From NCBI GenBank assembly GCA_034437455.1, contig DAOTUB010000030.1:1-44822 (forward strand): a stretch of DNA of 44,822 bases, read 5' to 3'. This DNA is from DAOTUB01 sp034437455 (lineage in GTDB: Bacteria > Chloroflexota > Anaerolineae > B4-G1). Below the pieces are notes generated by a model. It made no database searches, was not told the origin of the DNA, and was given only the letters and a program-made list of their open reading frames with translations. A program made the position numbers and the translations under genes. Of this stretch, positions 23,259 through 31,886 are shown in pieces. The first letter of the stretch is position 1. Each line of letters starts with the position of its first letter.

Positions 23259-24626
23259 CTACACCAGCGCCTTTTCCACCGCCTCGACCACCGAGCGCAC
23301 CCGGACCGCCTCGATCCCTTCGGGGAGCGGCTCGCTGCCGCGCCGCACCGATCGGGGCAGCAGGCAGCGGCGGAACCCCAGCCGCGCCGCCTCCTTCAGC
23401 CGCGCCGCCGTCTGTCCCACCGTCCGCACCTCGCCCGAAAGCCCCACCTCGCCGATGACGGCCAGGTCCGCCGCCACGGGCCGGTCGCGCACGCTGGAGG
23501 CGATCGCCACCGCCACCGCCAGGTCCGCCGCCGGCTCGCCCACCTGCAAGCCGCCGATCACGTTGGCAAAGACGTCCTGATCGTGGAGCTTCAATCCCAC
23601 CCGCCGGCTCAGCACGGCGGCGATGAGCAGCAGCCGGTTGAAATCGACCCCGTTCGCCGTGCGGCGCGGGTGGCCAAAGCTGGAGTGGCTGGCGAGCGCC
23701 TGAATCTCGACCAGCAGCGAGCGCGTGCCCTCCATCGTCACCGCGATGGCCGACCCCGGCGCGTTCACCATCCGCTCGGCCAGGAACATCTCGGAGGGGT
23801 TCGACACCTCGACCATCCCCTGCCCCCGCATCTCGAACACGCCCACCTCCGAGGTAGCCCCAAAGCGATTTTTGACCGAGCGCAGCAACCGGTAGGTGTG
23901 GAAGCGATCGCCCTCCAGGTAGAGCACCGTGTCCACGATGTGCTCCAGCACCTTTGGACCGGCGATGGCGCCCTCCTTCGTCACGTGGCCCACGAGGAAC
24001 ACGGCCACGCCCTCGGCCTTGGCCCACCACTGGAACTGGGAGGCCGCCTGCCGCACCTGGCTGATCGACCCCGCCGCCGACGTCAGCTCCTCCGAGGTCA
24101 CGGTCTGAATCGAGTCGACGATCATCGTCAGCGGTTGGAGCCGCTCGGCGTGGCGCAGGATCGCCTCCAGGTTCGTCTCGGTGACGACGAACAAGTCCTC
24201 GCTTTGAATCGAGAGCCGGTCGGCGCGCATCTTGAGCTGCCGGGCCGATTCCTCGCCAGAGACGTACAGCACGGGACGGCTGGTCGCCTCTGCCATCAGT
24301 CCAGCGGTCTGCAAGAGCAATGTGCTTTTCCCGATACCCGGGTCGCCACCGACGAGGATGAGAGAACCGGGCACAACACCGCCTCCCAGCACACGGGCGA
24401 ACTCGCCCAGCGGCAGCGGCAGTCGCTCCAGCCCTTCGGTCCCGATCTCGGCCAGGCGCTGAGGCTCGCTGCCAGGGACGCTCGGCAGCCCCGGCGCCGA
24501 GGCGGACGGCTGCTCGACCACCTCGACCATCGTGTCCCACTCGCCGCAGCGGGGACAGCGACCCATCCGGCGCGGCATCGTCCGACCGCAGTTCTGACAA
24601 ACCCATTGGGTGCGTGTTTTGGCCAT
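23259..24626 (-). CDS. radA: DNA repair protein RadA/Sms
   Basis: A 455-residue RecA-like branch-migration helicase acting in recombination and repair. The order is a C4 zinc finger (CQNC at 10-13, CPRC at 24-27), Walker A GGDPGIGKST (93-102), the RadA-specific KNRFG near 250 and a C-terminal Lon-like domain (FGHPRRTANGVDFNR, GLQVGEPAADLAVAVA, GEVGLSGEVR). The length is typical. ATG 24624-24626. Its promoter carries a GAAC-N4-GTTC palindrome resembling the Gram-positive LexA box, which fits a DNA-damage gene. Confidence 0.96.
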   Translation of the reverse strand: MAKTRTQWVCQNCGRTMPRRMGRCPRCGEWDTMVEVVEQPSASAPGLPSVPGSEPQRLAEIGTEGLERLPLPLGEFARVLGGGVVPGSLILVGGDPGIGKSTLLLQTAGLMAEATSRPVLYVSGEESARQLKMRADRLSIQSEDLFVVTETNLEAILRHAERLQPLTMIVDSIQTVTSEELTSAAGSISQVRQAASQFQWWAKAEGVAVFLVGHVTKEGAIAGPKVLEHIVDTVLYLEGDRFHTYRLLRSVKNRFGATSEVGVFEMRGQGMVEVSNPSEMFLAERMVNAPGSAIAVTMEGTRSLLVEIQALASHSSFGHPRRTANGVDFNRLLLIAAVLSRRVGLKLHDQDVFANVIGGLQVGEPAADLAVAVAIASSVRDRPVAADLAVIGEVGLSGEVRTVGQTAARLKEAARLGFRRCLLPRSVRRGSEPLPEGIEAVRVRSVVEAVEKALV

Positions 24627-24667
24627 AGTTTTTAGTCGTCAGTTGTTAGCAGTTAGTCGATAGTCAT

Positions 24668-24696
24668 ATTGTACCAGAACGCTTGTTCAAGCGCAA
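24668..24696 (-). promoter_or_regulatory. radA promoter with SOS-box-like operator
   Basis: On the minus strand -35 TTGCGC (24691-24696), 17-nt spacer, -10 TACAAT (24668-24673). The spacer holds GAACGCTTGTTC (24677-24688), matching the GAAC-N4-GTTC core of Gram-positive LexA/DinR boxes. It overlaps a 14-bp perfect palindrome CGCTTGTTCAAGCG (24680-24693). A repressor here would block the promoter. Confidence 0.5.
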
Positions 24697-24801
24697 GGGC
24701 GAAAGATGACGACAACAAGCAATAATCCCAAATCCCGGAACTTTTTCACAACGCCCGGCGTCTGAATAACAACGGACACATTTTACGTCAGGAGGAAAGA
24801 A

Positions 24802-27192
24802 ATGAACAATAAGCGATCTCTGATCACCCTTATCACACCCCTTGTCGTACTGTTGAGCCTCGCCCCCCCCACCCTGGCCGATGGCATCATCATCCCAGAG
24901 CCGCCGCCGTGGCCCGATCCACCTCCGCTGCGGGATTCCTGGCTCACCATCCGCTACCATCGCGTCACCGTCGCCATCGAGGATCAGGTGGCCGTCACCC
25001 ACGTCGAGCAGGAATTCGTCAACGAGCACGAGTGGGAGGCCGAGGGGACCTACATCTTCCCGCTGCCCGAAGGAGCGGCGATCTCTGAGTTCATCATGTG
25101 GGTGGACGGCCAGCCGGTCGAGGGGAAAATCCTGGAGGCGGACGAGGCCCGCGCCATCTACGAGGACATCGTCCGGCGGCGGCGCGACCCGGCGCTGCTG
25201 GAATACATCGGACGCAGCGCGGTCCAGGCCCGCGTCTTTCCCATCCCGCCCGGCGGCTCGCGCAAGATCGAGCTGGAATACAGCCAGGTGTTGCCGGTCG
25301 AGAACGGCCTGATCCGCTACGTCTACCCGCTCGCCCCCGAAAAGTTCTCCGCCCGCCCGCTGGAGGAGGTCAGCGTCCGTGTCGAAGTCCGCTCGCGCGA
25401 GGCGATGCACGCGCTCTACTCACCCACTCACCAGGATCGGATCTATGTCGAGCGAGACGGCGACTACCACGCAGTCGTCGGCTACGAGGAGGCGGACGTG
25501 CTGCCCGACCAGGACTTTGAGCTGGTCTACACGGTGAGCCAGGAGGACGTGGGGCTGAACCTGTTGACCTATCGGGAGTCAGCCGACGTACTGTCGGGCG
25601 AGGATGGCTTTTTCCTGCTGCTGGCCGCTCCCACGGTCAAGGTGAAGAAGGAACAGGTGATCCCCCGCGACGTCATTCTCGTGCTCGACACCTCCGGCTC
25701 GATGGGCGGCGAAAAGATCGAACAGGCCCAGGAGGCGCTCGCTTACGTGCTGGAGCATCTGAACGAGGAGGATCGTTTCAACGTGATCGCCTTCTCCACC
25801 GGGCTGCGGCAGTACGCGTCGAGGCTGCGGCCCGCGTCCGAGGCGCGCGAGGCCATCGACTGGGTGCAGCGATTGGAGGCGGTCGGCGGCACCGACATTA
25901 ACCGCGCGCTGCTGGAGGCGCTGGCGCAGACGGACGCCGAGCGAACCACGGTGCTCATCTTTCTCACCGATGGCCTGCCCACCGAGGGCGTGACCGAGAT
26001 CGAGCAGATCCTATCGAACGTGGAGGCGACCGCGCCCGACAACGCGCGTCTCTTTCCCTTCGGCGTGGGCGACGACGTCAACACCGTCCTCCTGGACACG
26101 CTGGCCGAACAGAACCGGGGAGCCACCGGATACGTCCGTCCCCACGAGCGGATCGATGAGGAGGTCTCGGGTTTCTACGCCAAGATCAGCACGCCCGTCC
26201 TGGCAAACATTGAACTCGACTTTGGCGACGTGCTGGTCGAGGAGATCTATCCCTACCCACTGCCCGACCTGTTCGCCGGTTCACAGTTGATCATGGTGGG
26301 GCGCTATCGGGATGGCGGCGCGACCCAGATCACGCTGACGGGCAACGTGAGCGGCGAGCGGCGAACGTTCACCTACGAAGGCAATTTTCGGGATAGAGAT
26401 GGTGATGATTTTATCCCCCGGCTGTGGGCCACGCGCAAGATCGGCTACCTGCTGACGCAGATCCGGCTCCACGGTGAGCAGCGCGAGTGGGTAGATGCGG
26501 TCGTCGAGCTGAGCGTGCGCTACGGCATCATCACGCCCTATACCTCGTTCCTGATCGAGGAGAACGATATCCTGACGGACAGAGGGCGAGACGACGCGGT
26601 AGAGGAATTCATGGCCACGCCAGCGCCAGCCGTCGTCGGCGCGCCAGCGGTGGAAAAAGCCGAGGACGAGGCCGGTATGCGTGAGGCCGAATCGGGCGGC
26701 TGGGCGGTGCCAGAGGAAGCAGCGCAGGTGGTGCAATTGGTCGGAAGCAAGACCTTTGTGCTCCAGGACGGCGTCTGGACCGACACGACCTTCGACCCCT
26801 CGCAGATGACCACCACAAAGGTCGGCTTTGGCTCCGACGGATACTTTGACCTGTTGGCGGCCCGGCCCGAGTGGGGCGAGTATTTCGCCCTGGGCGAGCG
26901 CGTCATCCTCGTGGCCGAAGGAACGGCCTATGAAGTGGTAGAAGGAGCAGGCGAGCCGGTACAAGCACCACCCACCCATACGCCGGAGCCAGAGCAACCA
27001 GGCAACACACCCACACCGGGACAGGCAACGGTAGAGCCTGACCAACCTAGTCAGCCGACCGCTGCCGCGACGCCGGTCGCTGGCAACGAGACGACCACTT
27101 CGGAGCCAGGTAACGGCCTGTGCGCGGGGGCGATGGTGATGGGCGTCGTCGCGCTGGCTTTGGCGATGTGGTGGCAGCGGGCATTGGGGTAA
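24802..27192 (+). CDS. VIT–VWA surface protein with C-terminal membrane anchor
   Basis: A 796-residue exported protein. The signal peptide is about 1-27. A VIT (vault/inter-alpha-trypsin inhibitor) domain lies at about 48-170 (VTHVEQEFVNEHEWEAEGTY, FPLPEGAAISEF). A VWA domain at about 290-460 has a complete DTSGS site at 296-300 and FLTDGLPTEG. A beta-rich C-terminal region and a Pro/Thr linker (about 720-765) precede a membrane helix (about 770-790) with a short cytoplasmic tail. VIT-VWA proteins bind ligands or matrix at the cell surface in a metal-dependent way; no sortase motif is present. Start ATG with AGGAGGAAAGA. It is divergent from radA and ends at a strong terminator, so it is likely a single-gene transcript. 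Confidence 0.92.
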   Translation: MNNKRSLITLITPLVVLLSLAPPTLADGIIIPEPPPWPDPPPLRDSWLTIRYHRVTVAIEDQVAVTHVEQEFVNEHEWEAEGTYIFPLPEGAAISEFIMWVDGQPVEGKILEADEARAIYEDIVRRRRDPALLEYIGRSAVQARVFPIPPGGSRKIELEYSQVLPVENGLIRYVYPLAPEKFSARPLEEVSVRVEVRSREAMHALYSPTHQDRIYVERDGDYHAVVGYEEADVLPDQDFELVYTVSQEDVGLNLLTYRESADVLSGEDGFFLLLAAPTVKVKKEQVIPRDVILVLDTSGSMGGEKIEQAQEALAYVLEHLNEEDRFNVIAFSTGLRQYASRLRPASEAREAIDWVQRLEAVGGTDINRALLEALAQTDAERTTVLIFLTDGLPTEGVTEIEQILSNVEATAPDNARLFPFGVGDDVNTVLLDTLAEQNRGATGYVRPHERIDEEVSGFYAKISTPVLANIELDFGDVLVEEIYPYPLPDLFAGSQLIMVGRYRDGGATQITLTGNVSGERRTFTYEGNFRDRDGDDFIPRLWATRKIGYLLTQIRLHGEQREWVDAVVELSVRYGIITPYTSFLIEENDILTDRGRDDAVEEFMATPAPAVVGAPAVEKAEDEAGMREAESGGWAVPEEAAQVVQLVGSKTFVLQDGVWTDTTFDPSQMTTTKVGFGSDGYFDLLAARPEWGEYFALGERVILVAEGTAYEVVEGAGEPVQAPPTHTPEPEQPGNTPTPGQATVEPDQPSQPTAAATPVAGNETTTSEPGNGLCAGAMVMGVVALALAMWWQRALG

Positions 27193-27217
27193 CAAACGAC
27201 GGCGTCAAGTAATGAAT

Positions 27218-27250
27218 CCCCCGAGGTTTGCGCAACTTCGGGGGTTATTG
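27218..27250 (+). terminator. Intrinsic terminator after VIT-VWA gene
   Basis: Stem CCCCCGA (27218-27224) with TCGGGGG (27238-27244), extended inside by GTT/AAC, followed by TTATTG. It lies 25 bp after the stop. Confidence 0.75.
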
Positions 27251-27304
27251 TCACCTTCGCGAGAATTCGTCACCAATCGAAATGCACTCGTAATACAAAC
27301 GTCG

Positions 27305-27333
27305 TTGACTTTTGGCGGCGAATGTGTTAAGAT
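27305..27333 (+). promoter_or_regulatory. Promoter of the PIN-TRAM/cysS/rlmB operon leader
   Basis: TTGACT (27305-27310), 17-nt spacer, TAAGAT (27328-27333). The expected start at about 27340 gives a leader of about 220 nt before the PIN-TRAM start at 27562. Confidence 0.7.
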
Positions 27334-27339
27334 ATTAGT

Positions 27340-27525
27340 GCCTGGCTTTATCAGGGGAATGCCCTTATCGCGCGGGCGGCTCGCAGGTGTGTGTTTATTT
27401 TTTATTCGTTTTCCGCAAAGCCGCTTGACGTAAAGACGAGAGCCGTGCCCAAGCACGCCCAAAACGAGGCTGTGTGGGGTATCTTCTGACCAGGTGAGGT
27501 CCTTGCTGGCGCTCACCTGTTTTTG
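27340..27525 (+). ncRNA. Structured leader RNA / candidate attenuator or small RNA
   Basis: A roughly 185-nt stretch bounded by a good promoter and an intrinsic terminator, with no ORF of note. It contains complementary segments: GCGGCT with AGCCGC, CGGCTC with GAGCCG, a GUGC/GCAC hairpin, and CCUGG...UCAG near the 5' end, which can pair with CUGACCAGG at 27486-27494. The last pairing overlaps the 5' arm of the terminator, the layout of an anti-terminator switch. No T-box signature or other riboswitch I know was recognised. Confidence 0.5.
27491..27524 (+). terminator. Intrinsic terminator inside the operon leader (attenuator-like)
   Basis: An 8-bp perfect stem, CAGGTGAG (27491-27498) with CTCACCTG (27512-27519), and a 13-nt loop, directly followed by five T. 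It sits only 38 bp before the PIN-TRAM start, between promoter and gene, so read-through must be controlled or constitutive. Confidence 0.8.
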
Positions 27526-27561
27526 TACCGGCTCTGCGGATTTATTCTTGAGGAGGTTTTT

Positions 27562-28608
27562 ATGAGCAAGGAATTTGTCTCTCGCATCATCGGCATGAGT
27601 GTGCTGGCTGTTGGAGGAATCTTTTTTGGGCTTTACATGGCAGACCGGTTAACAGCTCCATCTTTTCAGTATGCGATCATCTTTCTGCTCGTCGGCGCGC
27701 TGGTCGGCCTGGTGTTGACGCCCTATCTGACAATACGGCCATTCCTCGCTCTACGCAGACGCATCCGGCAGGCGCCGGCGCAACAACTGTTGGCCGCCGT
27801 GCTCGGGTTGATCGTCGGTCTGATCACCGCTGCTCTGATCTCGTTCCCACTCTCGCTGCTCCCGCCGCCTTTTAGAGAAATTCTGCCCTTTGTCGCCGCC
27901 ATTCTCTTTGGATATTTTGGGATCATGGTGATGACTACCCGCCAGCGTGACATTTTCAATCTCATTCGCGGGCGGCTCCCAGAACGAAGCAGAGGTCCAG
28001 AAAATAACGACGGCGTTAGACCTGTGCTCCTGGACACCAGCGTCATCATTGACGGGCGCATCGCCGACATCAGCCGCACCGGGTTCATCGAAGGCGAAAT
28101 GCTGGTACCGCGCTTTGTGCTCAACGAATTGCAGCACATCGCCGACTCCTCCGACGCTCTGCGACGCCGGCGAGGACGTCGCGGGCTGGAGATGCTGCGC
28201 CGGCTTCAAGATGAATCCGTCGCGCCGATACGGATCACCAATATGGACATCGAAGACGTGCGCGAGGTGGACGACAAGCTGGTATTGCTAGGAAAGCAGC
28301 TCAGTTGCCCTATCGTCACCAACGACTATAATCTCAATCGCGTGGCGCAATTGCAGGGCGTGCGAGTGCTCAACGTCAACGAACTGGCCAACGCGGTCAA
28401 AGCTCTCTTTCTCCCCGGCGAATCGCTCGACGTCAAGATCATTCAAGAAGGAAAAGAAGTTGGACAGGGCGTGGGGTATCTGGACGATGGCACGATGGTC
28501 GTGATAGAGGATGGCAAGAGTCACGTCGGCGAGGAAATGGACGTAGTTGTGACCAAGGTGCTGCAGACGGCAGCCGGTCGCATGCTGTTCGCTCGATTAA
28601 ACCGATGA
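27562..28608 (+). CDS. PIN-TRAM membrane protein (YacL family putative RNase)
   Basis: A 348-residue protein starting at ATG 27562 behind GAGGAGG; a longer frame from 27523 would start in the terminator loop region. Four membrane helices fill residues about 9-125. A PIN nuclease domain follows at about 154-275 with the acidic set D158 (LLDTSVIIDGR), E189 (VLNELQHIAD), D237/D238 (REVDDKLV) and D255 (TNDYN). A C-terminal TRAM RNA-binding domain lies at about 285-345. This is the YacL type, often located near cysS and rlmB as in Bacillus. It is likely a membrane-tethered RNase; its substrate is unknown. Its stop overlaps an ATG (ATGA) in the cysS frame, so translation may be coupled. Confidence 0.92.
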   Translation: MSKEFVSRIIGMSVLAVGGIFFGLYMADRLTAPSFQYAIIFLLVGALVGLVLTPYLTIRPFLALRRRIRQAPAQQLLAAVLGLIVGLITAALISFPLSLLPPPFREILPFVAAILFGYFGIMVMTTRQRDIFNLIRGRLPERSRGPENNDGVRPVLLDTSVIIDGRIADISRTGFIEGEMLVPRFVLNELQHIADSSDALRRRRGRRGLEMLRRLQDESVAPIRITNMDIEDVREVDDKLVLLGKQLSCPIVTNDYNLNRVAQLQGVRVLNVNELANAVKALFLPGESLDVKIIQEGKEVGQGVGYLDDGTMVVIEDGKSHVGEEMDVVVTKVLQTAAGRMLFARLNR

Positions 28609-28628
28609 GAAGCAAGAAAGGCGGCGCA

Positions 28629-30125
28629 ATGACCCTACAAGTATTCAACTACCTCACCCGCGAGAAAGAACCTTTCGAACCCTTGGAAGAGGGCTATGTA
28701 AAGATGTACGTCTGTGGACCAACGGTATACGACCACGCCCACCTGGGCCACGCCAAGACCTACGGGTCCATGGACGTCGTCGTGCGTTACCTGCGCTATC
28801 TGGGCTACAAGGTGCGCTACGTGCAGAACATCACCGACGTGGGGCACATCCTGGATACCGGCGAAGATCGCATCCTCAAGGGAGCGCGGCGAGAGCGGAT
28901 CGAGCCGATGGAGGTGGTGGAAACCTACACCCGCTCCTACTTTGAGGACATGGACGCGCTTAAAGTGGTTCGTCCCAACATCTCCCCTCGCGCCAGCGGC
29001 CACATCACCGAACAGATCGAGATCGTCAAGACCCTGCTGGACAAAGGATACGCCTACGAGACAGAAAACGGCGACGTCTATTTTTCGGTGGAAACGTTCG
29101 ACGAGTATGGCAAACTCTCGGGGCGCAAGGTGGACGATCTGGAGGCCGGCGCGCGGGTGGCGGTGCGCGAGGAGAAACGGCATCCGGCCGACTTTGCCCT
29201 GTGGAAGCACGCCGAGCCGGAGCACATCCTGCGCTGGCCCTCTCCCTGGGGCTGGGGCTATCCCGGCTGGCACGTCGAGTGCACGGCGATGGCGACCAAA
29301 TATCTGGGAGAGACCTTCGACATCCACGGCGGCGGGCTGGAAAATATCTTTCCGCACAACGAATGCGAGATCGCCCAGTCGGAGGCCGCCACCGGTAAAC
29401 CCTTCGCCCGTTACTGGATCCTCGTCGGCTCGCTGACCGTCGACGGCGTTCGCATGGGCAAGAGCATGGGCAACTTTATCACCATCAAGGAGGCGCTCGA
29501 ACGGTACAGCCCGGAGACGATCCGCCTCTTTGTCCTTTCGAGCCACTACCGCAGCCCGGTAGATTTCAGCCGCCAGGCGATCTTGGCCGCCGAGCAAGGT
29601 GTCGAGCGGTTGCACAACACCGTGCGCAATCTGCGGGCGCGGATAGATCGGGCTGCCGCCGACACGGCAGACAAACCTCCCGCCATTGATATTGACGCCC
29701 ACCGCGATGCGTTCACGGCGGCGATGAACGACGATTTCAACACCCCTCAGGCCATCGCCGCTCTCTTTGACCTCAACCGAGAGGTGAACGGGCTGCTGGC
29801 CTCGGGGCGAGCGGCGAGTCGAGACCTGCTGCTGGGGATAGATACCCTCTATCGCGAGCTGGGTGGGCAGGTGTTGGGCATCATCCCCGGCGATCTGACC
29901 CAACAAGTCGGCGGCGAGTTGACCGAGGGATTGATGAACATCCTACTGGACATCCGGGCGCGATACCGCGAGGCCAGGGACTGGGAACGGGCAGACGCAC
30001 TGCGCGACCGACTGGCGGAACTCGGCATCGCGATCGACGATAGGCCCGAGGGAACAACCTGGCGAGTAGAGCACGGAGAAAAAAAAGATGAGAGAGACCC
30101 TCTACGGTCGCAACGCGGTCTGTGA
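28629..30125 (+). CDS. cysS: Cysteinyl-tRNA synthetase
   Basis: A 498-residue class I synthetase that charges tRNA-Cys. Visible motifs are YVCGPTVYDHAHLGHAKTY (zinc Cys and HIGH-type HLGH), WHVECTAMA and HGGGLENIFPHNECE (remaining zinc ligands), and RMGKSMGNF (KMSKS loop). A DALR-type helical C-terminus completes the usual length. I chose ATG 28629, where homologues begin (MTLQVFN). An in-frame ATG at 28605 overlaps the PIN-TRAM stop by 4 bp and is an alternative. The 3' end overlaps rlmB by 38 bp, so the genes are translationally coupled. Confidence 0.96.
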   Translation: MTLQVFNYLTREKEPFEPLEEGYVKMYVCGPTVYDHAHLGHAKTYGSMDVVVRYLRYLGYKVRYVQNITDVGHILDTGEDRILKGARRERIEPMEVVETYTRSYFEDMDALKVVRPNISPRASGHITEQIEIVKTLLDKGYAYETENGDVYFSVETFDEYGKLSGRKVDDLEAGARVAVREEKRHPADFALWKHAEPEHILRWPSPWGWGYPGWHVECTAMATKYLGETFDIHGGGLENIFPHNECEIAQSEAATGKPFARYWILVGSLTVDGVRMGKSMGNFITIKEALERYSPETIRLFVLSSHYRSPVDFSRQAILAAEQGVERLHNTVRNLRARIDRAAADTADKPPAIDIDAHRDAFTAAMNDDFNTPQAIAALFDLNREVNGLLASGRAASRDLLLGIDTLYRELGGQVLGIIPGDLTQQVGGELTEGLMNILLDIRARYREARDWERADALRDRLAELGIAIDDRPEGTTWRVEHGEKKDERDPLRSQRGL

Positions 30126-30837
30126 ATCACTGAAAGCCGGGCGGCGCACGTTCTACAAGCTCACCCTGGCTGAAGGCATCCAGGAGACAGACACCGTCCA
30201 CCAGATCCTCTTCCTGGCCCAGCAAGCCGACGTACCGATCGCGCGCACCGACCGGCGCAGCCTGGACCGGTTCGGCGATTTTAACCACCAGGGAGTGGTG
30301 CTGGAGGCGAGCGAGTACCCCTACATCTTTCTCGACGAGACCCTGGAGCTGGCCCAATCTCGCAACGAGCCGCCCCTGCTCCTGCTGCTCGACCTGTTGC
30401 AAGATCCGCAGAACGTGGGGAGCCTGCTGCGCACGGCGGAAGTCGTGGGCGTGCACGGCGTGGCGATCCAGCAGCGGCGGGCGGTGGGCATCACGCCGGC
30501 GGTGGTCAACTCCTCAGCCGGCGCGGTGGAACACCTGTTGATCGCACAGGAGACGAACCTGGTGCAGGCCATCGGCCGGCTCAAGGCTGACCGCGTGTGG
30601 GTAGCCGGGCTGGAGGCGACGCGCGGCGCGCAACAATACGATCAGGCCGACCTGAGCGGCGCGCTGGCGCTGGTGGTGGGCAGCGAAGGACAGGGCATGC
30701 GGCGCCTGGTGCAGGAGCAATGCGACTTTTTGGTCGAACTGCCCATGCGCGGGAACGTGACCTCCCTCAACGCCTCCATAGCGGGTTCGGTGGTGCTCTA
30801 CGAAGCGTGGCGGCAGCGGAGGACGGCGCAATCGTGA
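30088..30837 (+). CDS. rlmB: 23S rRNA/tRNA 2'-O-methyltransferase, TrmH/RlmB (SpoU) family
   Basis: A 249-residue SPOUT enzyme. The N-terminal substrate-binding domain (LYGRNAVCESLKAGRRTF) is followed by the knotted catalytic domain with motif 1 DPQNVGSLLRTAEVVG, motif 2 LVVGSEGQGMRRL and motif 3 LPMRGNVTSLNASIAGSVVLYE. RlmB methylates G2251 of 23S rRNA in E. coli; the exact site here cannot be fixed from sequence. GGAG precedes the ATG. It overlaps cysS by 38 bp, and its TGA overlaps the next gene's GTG (GTGA). Confidence 0.92.
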   Translation: MRETLYGRNAVCESLKAGRRTFYKLTLAEGIQETDTVHQILFLAQQADVPIARTDRRSLDRFGDFNHQGVVLEASEYPYIFLDETLELAQSRNEPPLLLLLDLLQDPQNVGSLLRTAEVVGVHGVAIQQRRAVGITPAVVNSSAGAVEHLLIAQETNLVQAIGRLKADRVWVAGLEATRGAQQYDQADLSGALALVVGSEGQGMRRLVQEQCDFLVELPMRGNVTSLNASIAGSVVLYEAWRQRRTAQS

Positions 30838-31865
30838 AACGCAGCGTCCTGCGACCGCAGGGAGTGCTAAAGGGACGCTGGCCCATCTTCATCCTCGGCC
30901 TACTGATCAGCGCGGGCTTTCTCTGGTATGCCCTCCGCGATCTGCACCTGGATCAAGTCGGGACGGCGCTGCGAGGAGCCAACTATTGGTGGCTCATCCC
31001 CGGCGTGGCGGTCTATTTCATCTCCGTCTGGTTCCGCAGTTGGCGCTGGGGTTTTCTCCTGCGAGGCAGCAAGCGCGTCTCTGCCAACCGTCTATTCCCC
31101 GTCGTCGTCATCGGCTATATGGGCAACGACGTCCTCCCCTTCCGACTGGGCGAAGTCCTGCGGGCCTACGTCCTCTGGCGCAAGGAGGGGATCAACGTCG
31201 GCACCACGCTCACGACCGCTGTGCTGGAGCGACTGTTCGACGGACTGACGATGGTGCTCTTTGTCCTCTTTGGGCTGCTCTTTGTCCCCATGTCCACCTT
31301 CCTCAACCAATTGGTGAGCAGCGCCAGCGCGGTCTTTTTCGGTGCTTTGGTGATCTTTCTCTTCCTGGCCGCCCGACCCGACCTGCTCCGGCGCATTGCC
31401 CACAACCTGATCGAATCCCTGGTCCCCGAACAGTTCCGCGCCCCGCTGCTCGATCTGGTCGAGGGAGTGGTCGCCGGGCTGGAGAGCCTGCGCAGCGGGC
31501 GAGACGTGCTGGTCGTTTTCGGTGTGACGCTCTGGGTCTGGATGCTGGAGATGGCCAAATACTGGTTGGTCAGCTTTGCCTTCGACCTCCACCTGCCCTA
31601 CTCCGGCATCATGCTGATGGGCGGAGCGGTCAATCTACTGACGGCGCTGCCCTCGCTCCCCGGCTACATCGGGACGTTCGAGGTGGGGATCAAGATCCTG
31701 GAGGGGATCGGAGCGCCCTCAGCCGCAGCAGGGAGTTACGTCCTGGTGCTCCACGCCATTCTCCTGTTGCCGGTGACCTTGTTGGGAGTGGTGTTTATGG
31801 CTCGAGAAGGCGTGCAGTGGACGGATATGATGAGCGAGGTCCAGAATCCCAAGTCCAAAACGTAA
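30834..31865 (+). CDS. YbhN/AglD-type lysylphosphatidylglycerol synthase TM-domain protein
   Basis: A 343-residue membrane protein starting at GTG 30834-30836 (GGAGG upstream, GTGA overlap with rlmB). There are about eight membrane helices. Family motifs are SWRWGFLLRG, GYMGNDVLPFRLGEVLRAYVL, TTAVLERLFDG and the C-terminal LPSLPGYIGTFEVG. This UPF0104/LPG-synthase TM family includes the flippase half of MprF and uncharacterised glycolipid-linked proteins, so a lipid-flipping role is plausible but not shown. The last residues (EVQNPKSKT) come from AGTCCAAAA-like DNA resembling the short spacer repeats common in such genomes, so the C-terminal tail may be an acquired extension. Confidence 0.85.
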   Translation: MKRSVLRPQGVLKGRWPIFILGLLISAGFLWYALRDLHLDQVGTALRGANYWWLIPGVAVYFISVWFRSWRWGFLLRGSKRVSANRLFPVVVIGYMGNDVLPFRLGEVLRAYVLWRKEGINVGTTLTTAVLERLFDGLTMVLFVLFGLLFVPMSTFLNQLVSSASAVFFGALVIFLFLAARPDLLRRIAHNLIESLVPEQFRAPLLDLVEGVVAGLESLRSGRDVLVVFGVTLWVWMLEMAKYWLVSFAFDLHLPYSGIMLMGGAVNLLTALPSLPGYIGTFEVGIKILEGIGAPSAAAGSYVLVLHAILLLPVTLLGVVFMAREGVQWTDMMSEVQNPKSKT

Positions 31866-31886
31866 AATTCGAGCTTGGAGTGTGAC

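Noticed and set aside
23251..24606. 451-codon minus-strand frame within radA
   Set aside because: Gly/Arg-rich frame shifted relative to RadA, which has all family motifs.
24664..25410. 248-codon minus-strand frame overlapping the VIT-VWA gene and radA promoter
   Set aside because: It is antisense to a well-supported VIT domain and crosses the intergenic promoter region; composition is shadow-like.
27340..27525. T-box, 6S RNA or SRP RNA identity for the leader
   Set aside because: No T-box AGGGTGG core, no closing helix of the 6S type and no SRP apical signature was found.
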